Shown here: positions 5,172 through 7,263 of the stretch, in pieces | How positions within the stretch are numbered: position 1 is the first letter of the stretch | Layout of the letters: each line of letters begins with the position of its first letter | Assembly (NCBI GenBank): GCA_934097255.1 | Contig: CAKONT010000047.1 | Location: 1-7,263 of the forward strand | Source: an uncultured Bacilli bacterium | GTDB lineage: Bacteria > Bacillota_I > Bacilli_A > RF39 > UBA660 | DNA: 7,263 nucleotides | Direction: 5' to 3' | Made by a program: the position numbers and the translations under genes | The notes under the pieces: generated by a model | The model's database searches: none | Told to the model about the DNA's origin: nothing | The model's input: only the letters and a program-made list of their open reading frames with translations

Positions 5172-6077
5172 TTATTTATAAACTTCTTTATTTTTCTTAA
5201 TTACTAAATATCCACCAACTAAAAGTAATGCAGTAACTGATACATATAAAATAGTTGTTTCAACTCCTGTATCTGGAGTATCATCATTTTTCTTAAGTTC
5301 TTCTTTTTTACCTTCATCAGTTGATTCTTTCTCTTTTTCAATTGATGCTATTTTTTTCTGTCTTACGAAATATTCAGTATCGGATAAAGCATCAGTTGCT
5401 TCACCATTAATTTTGAAAACTGTATCTGTACTAAATTTATAACCCTTTAATGGAGTGAATCTTAAAACTAACAAATAAGTACTATCTTTAACAACTGTAT
5501 AAGTTGAATATCCATCTATTTCATCTTCACCATCTTCAGTACTTAAACTCCAACTAACAAGCTCTACTGTATATTTTTTATCATCTCCTGAAACAGGTTT
5601 TGTATCAAGATTTTTACCTATAATTGGTTTTTTAATTGTTGCTATTGCTTCTCTTATTACCTCTAATTGTACTTCTTCAGCAGTGTATTCTATTAAACGA
5701 GTTTTAAACGCCTCAGAAGAGGAGGCATTAGTAGTTTCATCATTAATTGTAAACACTGTATCTATATCAAACTCGTAACCAACTTTTGGAACAAATGTTA
5801 TTTGTGCAGTGTACTTTACATCTTTTTCTGCTACTGTATCACTTGAAACAGCCTGATTTCCAATCATCCAAGTAACTGATACATCATATTTATTAGAATC
5901 ACCTGATTTTGGATTCATATCCAATTTTTCACCAGCCACTGGCTTATCAATCTTTGCATTGGCCTCTTTTATTACATCAGGAACTTCTACTTCTTCTGCA
6001 AATACGTTTACTATGCTAGTAAATCCCAATAATAACAAAATATTAATAAACAAAAATTTCTCAAAAATTTTTTTCAT
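5172..6077 (-). CDS. Secreted, cell-wall/membrane-anchored surface protein with two tandem repeats and a TPDTG sorting-type tail
   Basis: A 301-residue exported protein of unknown role. Seen: a signal peptide (MKKIFEKFLF, hydrophobic 8-25, likely cut after VFA at residue 27), and two homologous ~95-residue repeats, 39-129 and 143-241. Both repeats share the pattern KP(V/I)xGxxLDxxPxSGDxxKYxV...W, then FxPxxGYxFxxDTVFxIN...TxAxS. A charged Lys/Glu linker (242-266) follows. Last comes a C-terminal anchor: T267-P-D-T-G271, a hydrophobic helix at about 275-293, and a basic end (KKNKEVYK). The TPDTG motif resembles sortase LPxTG signals with Thr for Leu, so sortase anchoring is inferred and may depend on a variant sortase. 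AGGAAGGA (6087-6094) is 9 nt before the ATG. It lies 31 nt after the acidic membrane-protein gene and probably shares its promoter. The repeats resemble beta-sandwich repeats of Bacillota surface proteins, but I assign no ligand. Confidence 0.8.
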   Translation of the reverse strand: MKKIFEKFLFINILLLLGFTSIVNVFAEEVEVPDVIKEANAKIDKPVAGEKLDMNPKSGDSNKYDVSVTWMIGNQAVSSDTVAEKDVKYTAQITFVPKVGYEFDIDTVFTINDETTNASSSEAFKTRLIEYTAEEVQLEVIREAIATIKKPIIGKNLDTKPVSGDDKKYTVELVSWSLSTEDGEDEIDGYSTYTVVKDSTYLLVLRFTPLKGYKFSTDTVFKINGEATDALSDTEYFVRQKKIASIEKEKESTDEGKKEELKKNDDTPDTGVETTILYVSVTALLLVGGYLVIKKNKEVYK

Positions 6078-6108
6078 AAAAAATAATCCTTCCTACTCTT
6101 ATACAAGA

Positions 6109-6465
6109 TTACAACATTTCTAGATCTTCGTCATCTAAATTTTCTTTTCCATCTTCTTTTAATGTTACTTCTTCTACTTCTTTTATTTCTTCTTTTTCTA
6201 AGCTTTCATCTTGTTTTTTATCAAAAGTAAATTTCTTAATTTTTTCTAAACTATCATCAATACTTAATTCACTATCCATAATATCTTCTATTGAATTATT
6301 ATCTTTGTTGACGTCAAGTTCACTACCTATTTCCATATTTTTCTTATTTTTTTTATTTCTTACAATTGAAATAATACTCAAAATAAAAGAAAGAAGCAAT
6401 AAAAGCATACCAATCACAATTAGGATCTTAGGAAACTTTAAATACTCCTTTAATATTTCATTCAA
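6109..6465 (-). CDS. Small single-pass membrane protein with acidic cytoplasmic tail, unknown function (TTG start)
   Basis: I do not recognise this 118-residue protein. Seen: short N-terminus, one hydrophobic helix at about residues 13-35 (ILIVIGMLLLLLSFILS onward), a basic cluster RNKKNKK (36-42), then a ~75-residue tail very rich in Glu, Asp and Lys ending DDEDLEML, likely disordered or partly coiled. The basic stretch after the helix suggests the tail is cytoplasmic. The start is TTG at 6465: the frame closes upstream with a TGA three codons before it and contains no ATG or GTG, while AAAGGAAG (6476-6483) stands 10 nt upstream. Two ATG codons between ribosome site and TTG are in another frame. 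It is promoter-proximal in a unit with the TPDTG surface protein, 31 nt downstream; a functional link between the two is inference only. Confidence 0.68.
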   Translation of the reverse strand: MNEILKEYLKFPKILIVIGMLLLLLSFILSIISIVRNKKNKKNMEIGSELDVNKDNNSIEDIMDSELSIDDSLEKIKKFTFDKKQDESLEKEEIKEVEEVTLKEDGKENLDDEDLEML

Positions 6466-6513
6466 GTAACATCATCTTCCTTTCTACTTTTAAAAACCCT
6501 TTACTATAAGAAA

Positions 6514-6542
6514 ATGATAACAAATATATTTTAAAAGTTCAA
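6514..6542 (-). promoter_or_regulatory. Promoter of the acidic membrane protein - surface protein unit
   Basis: On the minus strand: -35 TTGAAC (6537-6542), exactly 17 nt spacer, -10 TATCAT (6514-6519), five of six matches to TATAAT. The transcript would begin near 6507, leaving about 40 nt of leader before the TTG start. It lies 20 nt beyond the stop of the M16-family gene, for which no terminator is seen. Confidence 0.7.
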
Positions 6543-6561
6543 TCAAATATTAACCATTTTT

Positions 6562-7263
6562 TTAAATTTTACTATCATTTGGCACTAAAAAAACAATAGC
6601 TCTATTATTTAATTTTAATTTTTTTATTATTTCTTTTAACACTTCATACTTCATTTTTCTTATCTCATCAATTGTTTGATTATGAAACGTATTATAATAA
6701 ATAATATCAGTTAAAATACTACTTGCAATTGTACCGACACTATCAAAACTTTTAATTTCATCTGCAATCCAAACCTTTTTTATTCTATTAAAATCTTCTT
6801 CTTTTATCGTTTCATTTTTTAAAGTATTATCTATTATTTCTATAAATTGATCACACTTTTCACTCGTTGCTTCAAAAGAAAGAGTAAAATAATCTTTCGT
6901 ACTATCAACATAGTAATAATAATCATAAACAATATTTTCATTTATAACTTTATCAAAAAAATTTGAAGTATTTCCAAATAAAAGTGTTAAATACATAGAC
7001 ATATAATTGTTAAGTTCATAGTAACTAACATCAAATAAACTTTTCTTTATTTTATAACAAATAGAAACCTTAGGAAGTTTTACATTGTATGGGATAATTT
7101 CTTTTTCTTTTAATACTTCATCTTCTTCTTTTTCGTCTACTAAAGATACTTTTTTAGAACTATTTTGGAAATGTTTTAAATTATTTTTTATCGTTTCTAA
7201 AGACTTTTTATAATCAAAGTTACCTACTATTACAATAAACATATTAGATGGTTGATAAAAAAT
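6562..7263 (-). CDS. M16 (insulinase-like) peptidase-family protein, YmfH-like, C-terminal part (5' end off the right edge)
   Basis: The last ~233 residues of an M16-family protein. The frame is open to the window edge: seven codons (IFYQPSN) precede the first ATG at 7242, and together they form YQPSNMFIVIVGNFD. This is the classic M16 strand that ends the N-terminal domain (compare xYxPxNMxLxxxGxxD), so the ATG at 7242 is internal, not the start. Then follows the second M16 domain, with LLFGNTSNFFDKVINENIVYD resembling the YmfH pattern FGxSSxFYxxLxxxGLI. The catalytic HxxEH motif would be upstream, outside the window, so activity cannot be judged. Family knowledge: YmfF/YmfH pairs are conserved in Bacillota and databases link them to EF-P 5-aminopentanol modification. 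Residues 36-50 of the visible part are Glu/Lys-rich (EKEEDEVLKEKE), probably a domain linker. Confidence 0.82.
   Translation of the reverse strand: MFYQPSNMFIVIVGNFDYKKSLETIKNNLKHFQNSSKKVSLVDEKEEDEVLKEKEIIPYNVKLPKVSICYKIKKSLFDVSYYELNNYMSMYLTLLFGNTSNFFDKVINENIVYDYYYYVDSTKDYFTLSFEATSEKCDQFIEIIDNTLKNETIKEEDFNRIKKVWIADEIKSFDSVGTIASSILTDIIYYNTFHNQTIDEIRKMKYEVLKEIIKKLKLNNRAIVFLVPNDSKI

Noticed and set aside
7240..7242. ATG at 7242 as the start of the M16-family gene
   Set aside because: The frame remains open upstream to the window edge and the preceding residues complete a conserved M16 motif (YxPSNM...VGNFD), so this is an internal Met of a gene continuing outside the window.
1..7263. Mobile elements, CRISPR arrays, tRNA or rRNA genes, toxin-antitoxin or defence systems
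   Set aside because: No transposase-like protein, terminal repeats, spaced direct repeats, cloverleaf or defence-type domains seen on either strand.

Overview
This is an AT-rich window (about a quarter G+C by eye) in which every convincing gene lies on the minus strand. Shine-Dalgarno sites are strong (AGGAGG-type), tryptophan is encoded by TGG where I checked, and there is a tRNA-sensing T-box leader and a spoVS gene. Together these point to a low-GC Bacillota relative using the standard bacterial code, possibly one of the small-genome gut Bacilli. No species can be named from this sequence.

Layout in the direction of transcription (high to low coordinates). (1) The 3' part of a YmfH-like M16 peptidase-family gene enters from the right edge. 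(2) A good sigma-A-type promoter then drives a two-gene unit: a small single-pass membrane protein with a very acidic tail (TTG start), and a secreted, two-repeat, TPDTG-anchored surface protein closed by a terminator. (3) spoVS follows, with a perfect -10 box embedded in an 11-bp inverted repeat that also covers its Shine-Dalgarno, and ends in a compact terminator whose loop contains the stop codon. (4) Next is a membrane-tethered thioredoxin-like protein with a CPWC active site and a second CxxC at its extreme C-terminus. (5) A 17-bp-spaced promoter directly abuts that gene's stop codon and starts a threonine T-box leader, followed by thrS, a threonyl-tRNA synthetase without the N-terminal TGS domain. 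(6) After the thrS terminator comes a probable three-gene unit: a HAD hydrolase, a ProX/PrdX-type prolyl-tRNA editing deacylase, and a nucleoside 2-deoxyribosyltransferase-like protein. (7) A GNAT acetyltransferase runs off the left edge.

Functionally the window is mostly housekeeping: threonine charging under tRNA(Thr) control, mis-aminoacylation clean-up, extracytoplasmic redox chemistry and envelope proteins. I see no mobile element, CRISPR array, tRNA or rRNA. I did not find a convincing undescribed multi-gene system. The items most worth a second look are the dyad over the spoVS promoter and ribosome site, the divergent T-box on a TGS-less thrS, and the uncharacterised surface-protein/acidic-membrane-protein pair.
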